This document shows positions 18,803-27,014 of a stretch of DNA of 64,000 nt, one piece after another. The DNA lies in assembly GCF_012927245.1 (NCBI RefSeq), contig NZ_JABBGE010000009.1, positions 1-64,000 of the forward strand. The letters run 5' to 3'. The translations under genes were made by a program, and so were the position numbers. The notes below the pieces were generated by a model that was given only the letters and a program-made list of their open reading frames with translations, was not told the DNA's origin and did no database searches. The first letter of the stretch is position 1, and each line of letters begins with the position of its first letter. The DNA comes from Streptomyces sp. R302 (lineage in GTDB: Bacteria; Actinomycetota; Actinomycetes; Streptomycetales; Streptomycetaceae).

Positions 18803-19471
18803 GTGAGTGGAGCCACGGGCGCCGGTTCGGCGGCCGCCGGAGCTTCTGCAGGTGCCGGCGCGTACGGCGCCCGTGGCTCGGCCACGGACTCCCAGGGGGG
18901 TGCGGTGACGGACGGACGGGGGCAGCAGCCCTCCTACGAGAGCTACGGCGGGCCGCTGCCCGGCGATCGGCAGGGCGGGCAGCAGCAGGGCCCGTACCAC
19001 CCGCCGCAGGCCTACGGCGCCCCGACGCAGGGCGGTCAGGCGCGCGGCGGCAACACGGGTGCCGTGCGCCGGCCGCGGACCGGGGCGCGGACCACGCCCC
19101 GCACCCGCAAGGCGCGGCTGCGGGTGGCGAAGGCCGACCCGTGGTCGGTGATGAAGGTGAGTTTCCTGCTCTCCATCGCGCTGGGCATCTGCACGGTCGT
19201 CGCGGCGGCGGTGCTGTGGATGGTCATGGACGCCATGGGCGTCTTCTCGACGGTCGGCGGGACGATCAGCGAGGCGACGGGCTCGAACGAGTCCAACGGC
19301 TTCGACCTGCAGTCCTTCCTGTCGCTGCCGCGGGTCCTGATGTTCACCTCGGTGATCGCGGTGATCGACGTGGTCCTGATGACGGCCCTGGCGACCCTGG
19401 GCGCGTTCATCTACAACCTGTCCGCCGGCTTCGTCGGCGGCGTCGAGCTGACGCTGGCCGAGGACGAGTAG
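18803..19471 (+). CDS. DUF3566 transmembrane protein
   Basis: 222 residues from GTG 18803, three bases after the gyrA stop. About 110 residues of Gly/Ala/Gln-rich disorder lead into a basic stretch (RTTPRTRKARLRVAKADPWSVMKVSF). DUF3566 follows: a membrane helix LLSIALGICTVVAAAVLWMVM, an extracytoplasmic loop VGGTISEATGSNESNGFDLQSFLS, and a second helix VIAVIDVVLMTALATLGAFIYNL. Immediately follows gyrA in many actinobacteria (compare Rv0007 region); role unknown, possibly cell-envelope related. Confidence 0.9.
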   Translation: MSGATGAGSAAAGASAGAGAYGARGSATDSQGGAVTDGRGQQPSYESYGGPLPGDRQGGQQQGPYHPPQAYGAPTQGGQARGGNTGAVRRPRTGARTTPRTRKARLRVAKADPWSVMKVSFLLSIALGICTVVAAAVLWMVMDAMGVFSTVGGTISEATGSNESNGFDLQSFLSLPRVLMFTSVIAVIDVVLMTALATLGAFIYNLSAGFVGGVELTLAEDE

Positions 19472-19501
19472 TCCGCGACGGGGCCGGTCCCGGAACCGAT
19501 T

Positions 19502-19530
19502 TTGGGACTGGCCCCCACGTGCGCTAATGT
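19502..19530 (+). promoter_or_regulatory. Promoter of tRNA-Ile
   Basis: TTGGGA (19502-19507), 17-bp spacer, TAATGT (19525-19530); the tRNA begins 42 bp on. Inferred from hexamer fit. Confidence 0.6.
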
Positions 19531-19571
19531 TCAGGAGTCAGCGCGGCGGGAAACAAACCGGCAAGCGCGGC

Positions 19572-19645
19572 GGGGCTATAGCTCAGTTGGTTAGAGCGCA
19601 TCCCTGATAAGGATGAGGCCACAGGTTCAAATCCTGTTAGCCCCA
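19572..19645 (+). tRNA. tRNA-Ile (anticodon GAT)
   Basis: 74 nt. Acceptor arms GGGGCTA / TAGCCCC pair fully; the D-arm AGCTCAGTTGGTTAGAGC, anticodon loop CTGATAA with GAT, and T-arm CAGGTTCAAATCCTG are all standard. CCA is not encoded. Outside rRNA operons, as in Streptomyces near gyrA. Confidence 0.97.
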
Positions 19646-19792
19646 CAGTGAAGATCGACCCGGACGGTTCCTCCGTCCGGGTCGATCTCTTTGTATGAGG
19701 TTTGACGCTCGTACAGGTCACCGATCGGTATCGGTCGATGTGTAGAGTGGGCGTCAGAAGACTCCTACGTCAACGAAAGACGAGGTCGCGCG

Positions 19793-19927
19793 GTGAAGAA
19801 GCTGCTCCTGGTCGCACTGGCCGCCATCGGCGGGCTCCTCGTGTACCGCCAGATCCAGGCGGATCGCGCCGAGCAGGACCTGTGGACGGAGGCGACCGAC
19901 TCCGTGCCGTCCGGTTCCGGTGTCTGA
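19793..19927 (+). CDS. DLW-39 family microprotein
   Basis: 44 residues from GTG 19793: a hydrophobic N-terminus KKLLLVALAAIGGLLVYRQI forms one membrane helix, followed by ADRAEQDLWTEATDSV. The DLW motif names this small actinobacterial family found near gyrA and tRNA-Ile. Probably a single-pass membrane protein with its C-terminus outside or at the surface; function unknown. A strong terminator follows. Confidence 0.9.
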   Translation: MKKLLLVALAAIGGLLVYRQIQADRAEQDLWTEATDSVPSGSGV

Positions 19928-19948
19928 GACCCACCCCATCTGAAGTCC

Positions 19949-19985
19949 GGAGATCCCGGCCGCGCCTCGCGCGGCCGGGATCTCC
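19949..19985 (+). terminator. Strong intrinsic terminator
   Basis: Perfect 17-bp stem (19949-19965 and 19969-19985, starting GGAGATCCCGG) with a 3-base loop CTC, followed by GTTTT. Ends the DLW-39 transcript. Confidence 0.9.
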
Positions 19986-19994
19986 GTTTTCCCC

Positions 19995-20023
19995 TTGTAT
20001 TCACCTAAGCAAATCGATAGCTT
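19995..20023 (+). promoter_or_regulatory. Promoter of the VWA operon
   Basis: TTGTAT (19995-20000), a 17-bp AT-richer spacer, TAGCTT (20018-20023), 62 bp before the GTG start. The spacer contains the local inverted pieces GCAA/TTGC. Inferred. Confidence 0.55.
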
Positions 20024-20085
20024 GCAGTGGCAAAGTTGAATGCTCGCGAACAAGCGTGCGCGGGTGGATTTCCTTGGGGGACACC

Positions 20086-22056
20086 GTGACGACCGGACGA
20101 CGAAGGGCCGCGGCGGGAGGCGCGCTGGCCGGCGTACTCGCGCTGCTGCTCGGCCCGGCGCCGCGGGCGGCGGCCGAGGAGGGGACCGGCACCGGGACCG
20201 GGACCGCGCCCGCCGGGGCCCTGGTGATGGTGCTCGACTCCTCCGGCTCCATGGCCGACCCGGTGGACGGCGCCGGAACCGGAGGACGTACGCGGATGGC
20301 GGCGGCCCGGGACGCCGTCGGGACCGTCGTGGACGGCCTCCCCGACGGCCACCCCACCGGACTCCGCGTCTACGGCGCCGACAAGCCCCGCGGCTGCGAC
20401 GACACCCGTCTGGCCCGCCCGGTCGCCCCGCTCGACCGGGCCGGGCTCAAGGCCGCCGTGGCCGCCCTCACACCCAAGGGCGACACCCCCATCGGCCTCT
20501 CCCTCCGCAAGGCCGCCCAGGACCTGCCGAAGGCCGCTCCGGGCGCCCTGGTCACCCGTACGATCCTGCTGGTCTCCGACGGCGAGGACACCTGCGGCAC
20601 CCCGAAGCCCTGCGAGGTCGCCGCCGAACTCGCCCGCCAGGGCGTCGGGCTGCGCATCGACACCGTCGGCTTCCAGGTCGCCGGCAAGGCCCGCGAGGAG
20701 CTGGAGTGCGTCGCCGAGGCCGGCAACGGCCGCTACTACGACGCCCCCGACGCCGACGCGCTCGCCCGCCAGCTCCAGCGCGCCGCCCGCCTCTCCGCCG
20801 ACGGCTACCGGCTCCGCGGCACGCCCGTGCGCGGCACCCCCGCGCGGACCGGCGCCCCCGGGCTCGCCCCGGGGCAGTACCTCGACACCATCGGCCCCGG
20901 CGAGACCCGCTACTACGCGACCGACCTCGACGCCGACTCCACCGCCCACTTCGCGGCCACGGCCGTCCCGCAGCCCGGCGCCGCCGTCGACACCGTCGAC
21001 AAGCTGACCACCGCCCTCGTCCGGGTCTCCTCGATCGGCGACGAAGGCTCCTGCGACACCCGGAGTGAGATCTTCCACCAGGACGAGGGCGCGGTGCCGC
21101 TCACCTCGGCCGTGGCCCGGATCCCCACCCGGAAGCGGTACTCCGCCTGCGACCGGCCCGGCCGCTACTGGCTCACCGTCGAGCGCACGAGCAAGCCCGG
21201 CTCGGACGCCGCCCGCTGGCCCGTGGAGCTGCTCCTCACCGTCGAGAAGCCGCTGCCGGCCGGGACCGTACCGGCGCAGTCGGAGCCCGAGTACGGCGCC
21301 GGCGGGCCGAAGGCGGCCCTGCCCGTGGGAGAGCCGGAGGACGTCCGGGGCGGCACCGGCTTCAACGACGCGAAGGAGCTCGCCACCGGGGTCTACCGCG
21401 ACCGGCTGCTGCCCGCCCAGACCCTCTGGTACAAGGTGCCGGTCGGCTGGGGCCAGCAGCTGCGGTACGACGTCGAGTTCGGCAACGAGCCGACCGTCAC
21501 CGGCCTCGTCGGCCCGGTCCACTCGTACGGCGGGACCGAGGTGTACACCCCGGCCAGGGAGCCGGTCGGCCGGGGCACCGGCGTCTTCGACTCGCAGGCC
21601 CTCTACACCGGCAAGCAGGCCCGGCTGCGCATGGGCACCGTCCCCGTCGCCTGGACCAACCGCTACGAGCCCGACCGGAACGTGACCGCCGTCCACCTCC
21701 CGGGCAGCCACTACATCGCCGTCACCCTCGGCGCCGACGCGGCCCGGATCGCCCGCGATCCCGAGATCGGCTTCGTGCTGCGGGTGCGGGTCGTGGGGGA
21801 GGCGAAGGCCGGACCCGAGCACCACGCGCGCGTGCTCGCCCCCGAGGAGGCCGCGGAGCGGGGTGAATCCGGCCCCGGTGCGGACACCGGAGCCGCCGGC
21901 GGGGCAGGATGGTCCGGCACGACGGCCCTGGCGGCCGGCGGCGGGGCGCTCCTCCTGCTCGCGGGGGTCGTCCTCGGCGTCCGGCGGGCACGGGCCGGGG
22001 CGCGGTCGGGCACGGGCCAGGGCGCGGTGACGGACACGACGAGGAGAAGCGCGTGA
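20086..22056 (+). CDS. Exported VWA-domain protein with C-terminal membrane anchor
   Basis: 656 residues from GTG 20086 with GGGGGA upstream; an in-frame GTG at 20056 is an alternative. A signal peptide (GGALAGVLALLLGPAPRAAA) precedes a von Willebrand A domain with the MIDAS motif DSSGS at 51-55 and VSDGEDTCGTP further on. Then two beta-rich domains follow, one with FNDAKELATGVYRDRLLPAQ and VPVGWGQQLRYDVEF, which recurs in the next protein. A C-terminal helix ALAAGGGALLLLAGVVLGV and a basic tail anchor it. No LPxTG is seen. MIDAS domains bind metal and protein ligands; the partner is unknown, but the coupled next gene is the best candidate. Confidence 0.85.
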   Translation: MTTGRRRAAAGGALAGVLALLLGPAPRAAAEEGTGTGTGTAPAGALVMVLDSSGSMADPVDGAGTGGRTRMAAARDAVGTVVDGLPDGHPTGLRVYGADKPRGCDDTRLARPVAPLDRAGLKAAVAALTPKGDTPIGLSLRKAAQDLPKAAPGALVTRTILLVSDGEDTCGTPKPCEVAAELARQGVGLRIDTVGFQVAGKAREELECVAEAGNGRYYDAPDADALARQLQRAARLSADGYRLRGTPVRGTPARTGAPGLAPGQYLDTIGPGETRYYATDLDADSTAHFAATAVPQPGAAVDTVDKLTTALVRVSSIGDEGSCDTRSEIFHQDEGAVPLTSAVARIPTRKRYSACDRPGRYWLTVERTSKPGSDAARWPVELLLTVEKPLPAGTVPAQSEPEYGAGGPKAALPVGEPEDVRGGTGFNDAKELATGVYRDRLLPAQTLWYKVPVGWGQQLRYDVEFGNEPTVTGLVGPVHSYGGTEVYTPAREPVGRGTGVFDSQALYTGKQARLRMGTVPVAWTNRYEPDRNVTAVHLPGSHYIAVTLGADAARIARDPEIGFVLRVRVVGEAKAGPEHHARVLAPEEAAERGESGPGADTGAAGGAGWSGTTALAAGGGALLLLAGVVLGVRRARAGARSGTGQGAVTDTTRRSA

Positions 22057-23393
22057 GCACGCAGGCGGGGGCCACGACCGGGGACGGGGCCGGGCGCCGG
22101 TCCGGGGGGCGGGGGAGGACCGCGGCCCGGACGCGGAAGGTCGCGGCGCTCCTGACGGCCGCCGCCGCGGTCGGCACGGTCACCGCGCTGCCCGCGTGGG
22201 CGGCCGAGGCGGCCCCGCTGCCCGCGTACTCCTTCGACCCCTCGGCGCAGCGGATCGCGGGCGCCGGCTCCAGTGCCGACGCCAAGCCGCTGGCGGCGGG
22301 CGGGACCTACCGGGACACCGTGAAGAAGGACGGCAAGCTCTACTACCGGCTCGACCTGGACACCTCGAAGAACACGTACGTCTCCGCGGTCGCCGTGCCC
22401 AAGCCGGGCGGGAAGGCCGCGTACGGCGACGGCTTCCGGATCGCCATCCAGGACGGCTCCGGCACCGAGTGCGGCTACCAGGACGTCAACTTCGCGTCCG
22501 GCGAGTACGCCCGGCCGCTGACCGCCTACGCGCGCCGGATCGTCCACCCGGACGTCTCCGGCTGCCAGGAGGCCGGCACGTACTACGTGGTCGTCGAGCG
22601 GGAGTCGGACGCCACCTCCACCCCGGACGACTGGGAGCTGGAGCTCCAGCACGTCACCGAGCCGCTCCTGAAGAAGAACGGGCCGGACAAGCTGCCCGAG
22701 TCCTGGCCCTCCAAGGCGCCCGCGCCGCTCGTCACCGAGCAGAAGAAGCGGCAGGGCGGCAACGGCTTCCACGACGCCGTCTCCCTGGACAAGGGCGAGT
22801 GGCGGGCGGACATCAGGCCCGGCCAGACGCTCTTCTGGCGGGTGCCGGTCGACTGGGGCCAGCAGCTCTTCGCCCGCGCCGAGCTGGGCAGCAGCGACGC
22901 GGGCGACGAGTCGGTGAGCAACGCGCTCGCGTTCGGGCTCGCCAACCCGGCGCGCGGCTTCGTCGACCTGGACACGGTCAACTACAGCGGCAAGCCCGCC
23001 ACGGCCGCCCTCGACCCGCAGCGGCCGGTCGACCACAAGAACCGCTCCGCGTACGACACCGGCACGAGCGGCATGCGGTTCGCCGGCTGGTACTACCTCA
23101 GCGCCACCCTCAGCCCGGAGATCGCCGAGGAGTTCGGGGACCAGCCCCTGCCGCTGATCCTGCGGGTCGACGTCACCGGCGCGAAGCAGGCCGGACCCGA
23201 CTACGCCGGGGACGCGGGCATCTTCCAGGTGACGGGCGACGACCGGGAGGCCGCCGCGAGCGGCGCGACCGGCGCGGAGGCCGCCACCGACTCGACGATG
23301 GCGTTCGTCGCCGCGGGCGGCCTCGGCCTCGGCACCGTCCTGCTCGTCGGCCTCGGCGCCTGGACGCTGCTGGCGCGCAGGGCGGCCCGCTGA
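22053..23393 (+). CDS. Exported protein, paralogous domain to upstream VWA protein
   Basis: 446 residues from GTG 22053, overlapping the VWA stop as GTGA, with AGGAGA upstream. A basic N-terminus with many Arg leads into the hydrophobic VAALLTAAAAVGTVTALPAWAAEA signal. The body includes GNGFHDAVSLDKGEWRADIRPG and VPVDWGQQLFARAEL, plainly related to the segment in the upstream protein, but there is no MIDAS. A C-terminal helix AFVAAGGLGLGTVLLVGLGAWTLLA and RRAAR tail complete a type I topology. Family not recognised by name. Ends 1 bp from the convergent kinase gene. Confidence 0.82.
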   Translation: MSTQAGATTGDGAGRRSGGRGRTAARTRKVAALLTAAAAVGTVTALPAWAAEAAPLPAYSFDPSAQRIAGAGSSADAKPLAAGGTYRDTVKKDGKLYYRLDLDTSKNTYVSAVAVPKPGGKAAYGDGFRIAIQDGSGTECGYQDVNFASGEYARPLTAYARRIVHPDVSGCQEAGTYYVVVERESDATSTPDDWELELQHVTEPLLKKNGPDKLPESWPSKAPAPLVTEQKKRQGGNGFHDAVSLDKGEWRADIRPGQTLFWRVPVDWGQQLFARAELGSSDAGDESVSNALAFGLANPARGFVDLDTVNYSGKPATAALDPQRPVDHKNRSAYDTGTSGMRFAGWYYLSATLSPEIAEEFGDQPLPLILRVDVTGAKQAGPDYAGDAGIFQVTGDDREAAASGATGAEAATDSTMAFVAAGGLGLGTVLLVGLGAWTLLARRAAR

Positions 23394-23394
23394 C

Positions 23395-24717
23395 CTACAC
23401 CTGGGTCAGGGCCCAGAAGCCGACCGCCAGCGACACCAGCGCGAGCAGCAGCACCGGGACCGCCACCTTCGGGGGCGGTCCCGGACGGCGCTCAGGGACT
23501 GGCCGCGCCTGCGTGGCCGCCTGGGCGGGAGGGGCGAGCGGAGTGGTCGGAGTGGTCGGAGTGGTCGGAGTGACCGGGGCGGCGTACGGGTTCGCCGCGG
23601 TGTGCGGGGCTGGCGGGGCCACCGGCGGGGACAGGTGGAAGCTGCCCGTCTCGGAGGCCGCGGGCACCGGCTGGTACGCCTGGGAAGGCTGTGGGGACGG
23701 CTGTGGGTAGGGCTGCTGGTACGGCAGTCGGTACGGCGGCGGGGCCTGCGCGGGCGGTACGGTGCCGGGCGCGGCGGCCGGGGCCTGCGGGGTGTCCTGG
23801 GCCGGCGGCGGGGCGTCCTGGACCGGGCGGGCCACGGCCACCGGGCCCTCCGGGCCGAAGCCGGCCGGCAGCGGGCCGAGCTGGTCGAAGATCTCCACCG
23901 GCTCCTCGCCGGCCGCCGGCTCGGGGAGCATCTCCACGGCGGCGCTCAGCGCCTTCCGCACGCCCGTCGCCGTCCGGAAGCGGGCCTGCGGATCGGGCTG
24001 CAGCAGCCCGGCCAGGACCTGCCACAGCGGCTCCGGGACGCTCTCCGGCGCCGGCGGGGTGCCATGGGCCAGGAAGTGCTCCACGAGGGCCTGCGAGTCC
24101 GGCCGGGTGCCGTGCAGCAGATAGAGCCCGACGAGCCCGACCGCGTACAGGTCCGCGGTGAAGTCGGGCTCGACGCCCAGGAGTTGCTCGGGCGCGAAGT
24201 AACCCGGCGTTCCCACCACGTAGTTGGTCTCGGTGAGACGGGGTTCGCCCTTGCGCATCGAGATGCCGAAGTCCGACAGGCGCAGGTGCGGGCGGCCCGT
24301 GCCGGTGACCTCCATCAGGATGTTCGCCGGCTTGATGTCCCGGTGGACGACGCCCTCCGCGTGCACCGTCGCCAGGCCCGAGAGCAGCTGGTCGAGGAGG
24401 GTGCACACGAAGCGGGGCGGCAGCGGGCCGTAGTCGCCGATGACGTGGGCGAGCGAACCGCCGGCGATCAGGTCCATCGTGAAGAGGACCTTGTCGTCGT
24501 CGGCGGCCCAGCTGGCCGGGGCGAGGACGTGCGGATGGTCGATCCGCAGCGCCTGCTCGCGGACGAAGCGCAGCAGGGTGTGCGCGTCGCTCTGCTGGAG
24601 CACCTTGGCCGCCACGTAGCGGCGGCGGCGGTGGTCCCAGGCGCGCCAGACCGCGCCGGCCCCGCCCCGTCCGATCGGGTCGATCAGCTCGTACCTGCCG
24701 GCGAAGACCTCACCCAT
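23395..24717 (-). CDS. Serine/threonine protein kinase, membrane-anchored
   Basis: 440 residues from ATG 24717. The kinase domain has glycine loop GRGGAGAVW (17-25), Lys38, HRDIKPAN with Asp127, DFG (149-151) and GTPGYFAPEQ. A Pro/Gln/Tyr-rich linker follows (about 290-405). The last 25 residues VAVPVLLLALVSLAVGFWALTQV form one helix ending almost at the C-terminus, so there is no external sensor domain. The linker holds Thr-Pro repeats that could be phosphorylated. Follows an HTH gene by 48 bp in the same direction, so the regulator may be its substrate. Confidence 0.9.
   Translation of the reverse strand: MGEVFAGRYELIDPIGRGGAGAVWRAWDHRRRRYVAAKVLQQSDAHTLLRFVREQALRIDHPHVLAPASWAADDDKVLFTMDLIAGGSLAHVIGDYGPLPPRFVCTLLDQLLSGLATVHAEGVVHRDIKPANILMEVTGTGRPHLRLSDFGISMRKGEPRLTETNYVVGTPGYFAPEQLLGVEPDFTADLYAVGLVGLYLLHGTRPDSQALVEHFLAHGTPPAPESVPEPLWQVLAGLLQPDPQARFRTATGVRKALSAAVEMLPEPAAGEEPVEIFDQLGPLPAGFGPEGPVAVARPVQDAPPPAQDTPQAPAAAPGTVPPAQAPPPYRLPYQQPYPQPSPQPSQAYQPVPAASETGSFHLSPPVAPPAPHTAANPYAAPVTPTTPTTPTTPLAPPAQAATQARPVPERRPGPPPKVAVPVLLLALVSLAVGFWALTQV
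23541..23575. repeat. Short tandem repeat in the kinase linker
   Basis: The 9-bp unit GTGGTCGGA is repeated about 3.5 times in frame, encoding TPTTPTTPTTP. Such in-frame repeats vary readily between strains. Confidence 0.7.
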
Positions 24718-24765
24718 CGCGCTGCGCCCGCTCCCCGTCCGTCGTCAGTCGTGCGTGTGTCGTGC

Positions 24766-25317
24766 TCAGTTCTGGTGCGACTCGTAGTGGGCGACCGCGT
24801 CCGCGGTGCGCCCGGCTCCGTACACCCGGAGGAACTCTGCCAGCTCCGGGTGGGCCGGGGCGAGGGAGTCGGCGGCGTCGATGATGTCCCCGGCCGCGGC
24901 CACGGAGCGCAACAGCGACTGGATCTCGCGGACCACGCGGCGCACGGTGGGAGCGCCCGAGCCGTTGGCGGACTGGGCGCTGGTGGCGGTCAGGACCGAG
25001 CCGCCCTGGGACTTCTTGATCTCGTCCATGCGGTCGGTGGCCTCGGCGGCGCTGACGCTGCCGTCGGCGACCTGCACGGCGAGCTCCTGGAGGGCCTGGA
25101 CGCGCTGGACCACGGCCGGGTTGCCGATCTTGGCGCGCTGCCCGCTCATCAGCTGGGACAGCATGGGCGCGGAGAGCCCGAGCACGGCGGCCAGCCGGGC
25201 CTGGTTGAGCCCGAGATCGTCGATCAGCCGACGGAAGAGCGCCCCCAGCGGCTCCCCGTACCAACTGCGCTGAAGCTCTCTGGCTCTTGCCGTGGCTTCC
25301 TGCTGCGCTGCGTCCAT
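24766..25317 (-). CDS. HTH (XRE-like) DNA-binding protein
   Basis: 183 residues from ATG 25317; a GTG one codon earlier is too close to the GGGGAGAAG ribosome site. The helix-turn-helix lies at about 35-65 (LNQARLAAVLGLSAPMLSQLMSGQRAKIGNP), followed by a helical region rich in Ala/Glu/Asp. The C-terminal part ELAEFLRVYGAGRTADAVAHYESHQN has no motif I know. Upstream of, and in line with, the Ser/Thr kinase; together they look like a kinase-regulator pair. Target genes unknown. Confidence 0.85.
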   Translation of the reverse strand: MDAAQQEATARARELQRSWYGEPLGALFRRLIDDLGLNQARLAAVLGLSAPMLSQLMSGQRAKIGNPAVVQRVQALQELAVQVADGSVSAAEATDRMDEIKKSQGGSVLTATSAQSANGSGAPTVRRVVREIQSLLRSVAAAGDIIDAADSLAPAHPELAEFLRVYGAGRTADAVAHYESHQN

Positions 25318-25402
25318 CACTTCTCCCCATCCCTTGGTTCGCCACTGCGAACCCCGGTCAGCATCTTACGGAGCGTGGTCGTTCACCGGGAGTCCCCACC
25401 TT

Positions 25403-25433
25403 TTGCCCGGGACAGGGGGAGAACCGGTACGCT
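25403..25433 (+). promoter_or_regulatory. Possible promoter of tRNA-Ala
   Basis: TTGCCC (25403) and TACGCT (25428) with a 19-bp spacer, ending 11 bp before the tRNA. The spacer is long, so this is tentative. Confidence 0.4.
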
Positions 25434-25444
25434 GTCTTCGTTCC

Positions 25445-25517
25445 GGGGCCTTAGCTCAGTTGGTAGAGCGCTGTCTTTGCATGGCAGATGTCAGGGGTTC
25501 GACTCCCCTAGGCTCCA
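25445..25517 (+). tRNA. tRNA-Ala (anticodon TGC)
   Basis: 73 nt. Acceptor GGGGCCT / AGGCTCC (one G-U pair), D-arm AGCTCAGTTGGTAGAGC, anticodon loop TTTGCAT with TGC, T-arm AGGGGTTCGACTCCCCT. CCA not encoded. Confidence 0.97.
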
Positions 25518-25525
25518 CTCGGAAG

Positions 25526-25568
25526 ATGCCCTCTGACCTGCGAAAACGCAGCTCAGGGGGCATTTTTT
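25526..25568. terminator. Terminator after tRNA-Ala
   Basis: 17-bp stem with two mismatches (25526-25542 / 25547-25563, starting ATGCCCTCTGAC) with a short A-rich loop, followed by a run of T (25563-25568). Ends the tRNA transcript. Confidence 0.85.
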
Positions 25569-25672
25569 CGCGGCGCTTGTGCCCCTCAGGGGCGGACCCG
25601 GCGACGTGTCGACGGGCTGTGGACGTCGGGCCGCCCGGGCCGCGGACCGGGGTGCTGCTGCCGATGGAGGGG

Positions 25673-26713
25673 CTATTCGCCCTCGTCCGTGTCGAGTCGG
25701 AGGCCCAGCCGGTGGGCTCTGTAGCCTGCCTGGAATCGGCTTTCCGCACCCAGTTCGTCCGTGACGTCCTTCACGTGACGGCGCAGTGTGCGGGTGGCCA
25801 TCCCGAGCCGCTTGGCGATCGTCTCGTCCTTCAATCCGGCCGCCATCAGCCGCAGGATCGTGAGCCTCAGCGCCTCCGGGGGCTGCGGCGGGTCGGGCAG
25901 CATCGCGTCGAAGGGGCGGCCGGACTCCCACAGGCTCTCGAACATCCGGTACAGGAAGCCCACCACCGTCGGGTCCGTGACGATCGAGGCGCCCTGCGGC
26001 CCGCCGGCCGTCCGCTGCTGCGGCACGAACGCCGTCTCCCGGTCGAAGATGATGATCCGGTCGAAGGCCTCGGCGGTGGTACGGATCTCGGCGCCGGCCG
26101 CCGACACCGTGCGCACGTACATCTGCGTGCTCAGACTGGCCCGGGCGGTGTGCTGGTAGAGCGTGCGCAGCCGGACCCCGCGGTCCAGCATCGACAGGCT
26201 CTCGTCGATGATGCCGCGCAGCGTGTCGGAGCTGCGGCCGCCGCCCGGCTGGATGCTCACCATCTCCTCGGTGCACAGCCGGGTCATCAGGGAGAGTTCC
26301 CGCCGGACCTCGTCCGCCTCGTCGAAGGTGCGCACCCCGTCGGCGCGCCGTCCCGTGCGCTCGTGCCGCGCGAACAGCGGTGCCAGGGGGCGCAGGCGGG
26401 TGTGGACGTCCACCAGCTCCTGCTGCCTGCGCCGGATCTCCCGCTCCAGCGGGGCGCGGACCGCCATCTCGGCGATCGTGGGATCTGCCGGTATCAGGCC
26501 GTCCCCGCGGCCGGCGGGCAGCAGCAGGCCGAGTTCGAGCAGGCTGTCCAGTGCGCGGGACAAATCAGCCTTGGAAAGCCCGAGTTCGTTCTCCGGTGCG
26601 GTCAGGTCGGAGTGCCGAAGGACGCCGTTCTGCAATACCCACGCGTAGACGGTCAGCGATTCCGGCGCCAACTGAGCCGCGCCATCGGGGCTTTGTGTCC
26701 CTGAACGCTCCAT
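25673..26713 (-). CDS. LuxR-type HTH transcriptional regulator
   Basis: 346 residues from ATG 26713 (MERSGTQSPDGAAQLAPESL), with AGAAGAGG upstream; the frame is open to 27022 but without family-like sequence. An N-terminal winged-helix-like region (about 15-70, YAWVLQNGVLRHSDLT, SKADLSRALDSLLELGLL) and a middle sensor-like region lead to a C-terminal LuxR HTH (RLMAAGLKDETIAKRLGMATRTLRRHVKDVTDELGA). This architecture recurs in Streptomyces regulators of unknown signal. It diverges from the MFS remnant, its likely former target. Confidence 0.85.
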   Translation of the reverse strand: MERSGTQSPDGAAQLAPESLTVYAWVLQNGVLRHSDLTAPENELGLSKADLSRALDSLLELGLLLPAGRGDGLIPADPTIAEMAVRAPLEREIRRRQQELVDVHTRLRPLAPLFARHERTGRRADGVRTFDEADEVRRELSLMTRLCTEEMVSIQPGGGRSSDTLRGIIDESLSMLDRGVRLRTLYQHTARASLSTQMYVRTVSAAGAEIRTTAEAFDRIIIFDRETAFVPQQRTAGGPQGASIVTDPTVVGFLYRMFESLWESGRPFDAMLPDPPQPPEALRLTILRLMAAGLKDETIAKRLGMATRTLRRHVKDVTDELGAESRFQAGYRAHRLGLRLDTDEGE

Positions 26714-27014
26714 TTGTCGGGAACCTCTTCTGGTCTGTCCGTATGGGGACACCGAGTATCTCTCCACCCGGCCCCGCGTCTGCTGCGAGAGTCTTCTCAT
26801 CGCGCTGGACGGCACATGTCGTGCGACTTCGGGAAATTCCCCGAAGGGGCGAATCATGCTCGGAATCGCTTTCTTGCGTTCCCGTGAGATCCCGGAGGCC
26901 CCTTCCTTTCCGAAGACCCGCGAAGGGCATTCCCGAAGGGGTGGCATCGACGCCGAGCCCTTCTGTGCCGACGGCGGACGAGACCGATAGCGACAACGAG
27001 GATGGGATGCCGGC
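26714..27014. other. Regulator-MFS divergent spacer
   Basis: 301 bp without a convincing gene. Two similar stretches, ATTCCCCGAAGGGGCG (26836) and ATTCCCGAAGGGGTGG (26929), are near-repeats containing small palindromes and could be operator copies for the adjacent LuxR regulator. Confidence 0.45.

Noticed and set aside
23602..25536. 644-codon plus-strand frame over the kinase/HTH/tRNA region
   Set aside because: It reads through the antisense of two clear genes and a tRNA; no recognisable domain.
25769..25779. TTCACGTGACG as a fourth parS
   Set aside because: Only the inner 8-9 bases match; it is within the LuxR regulator gene and lacks the outer arm.
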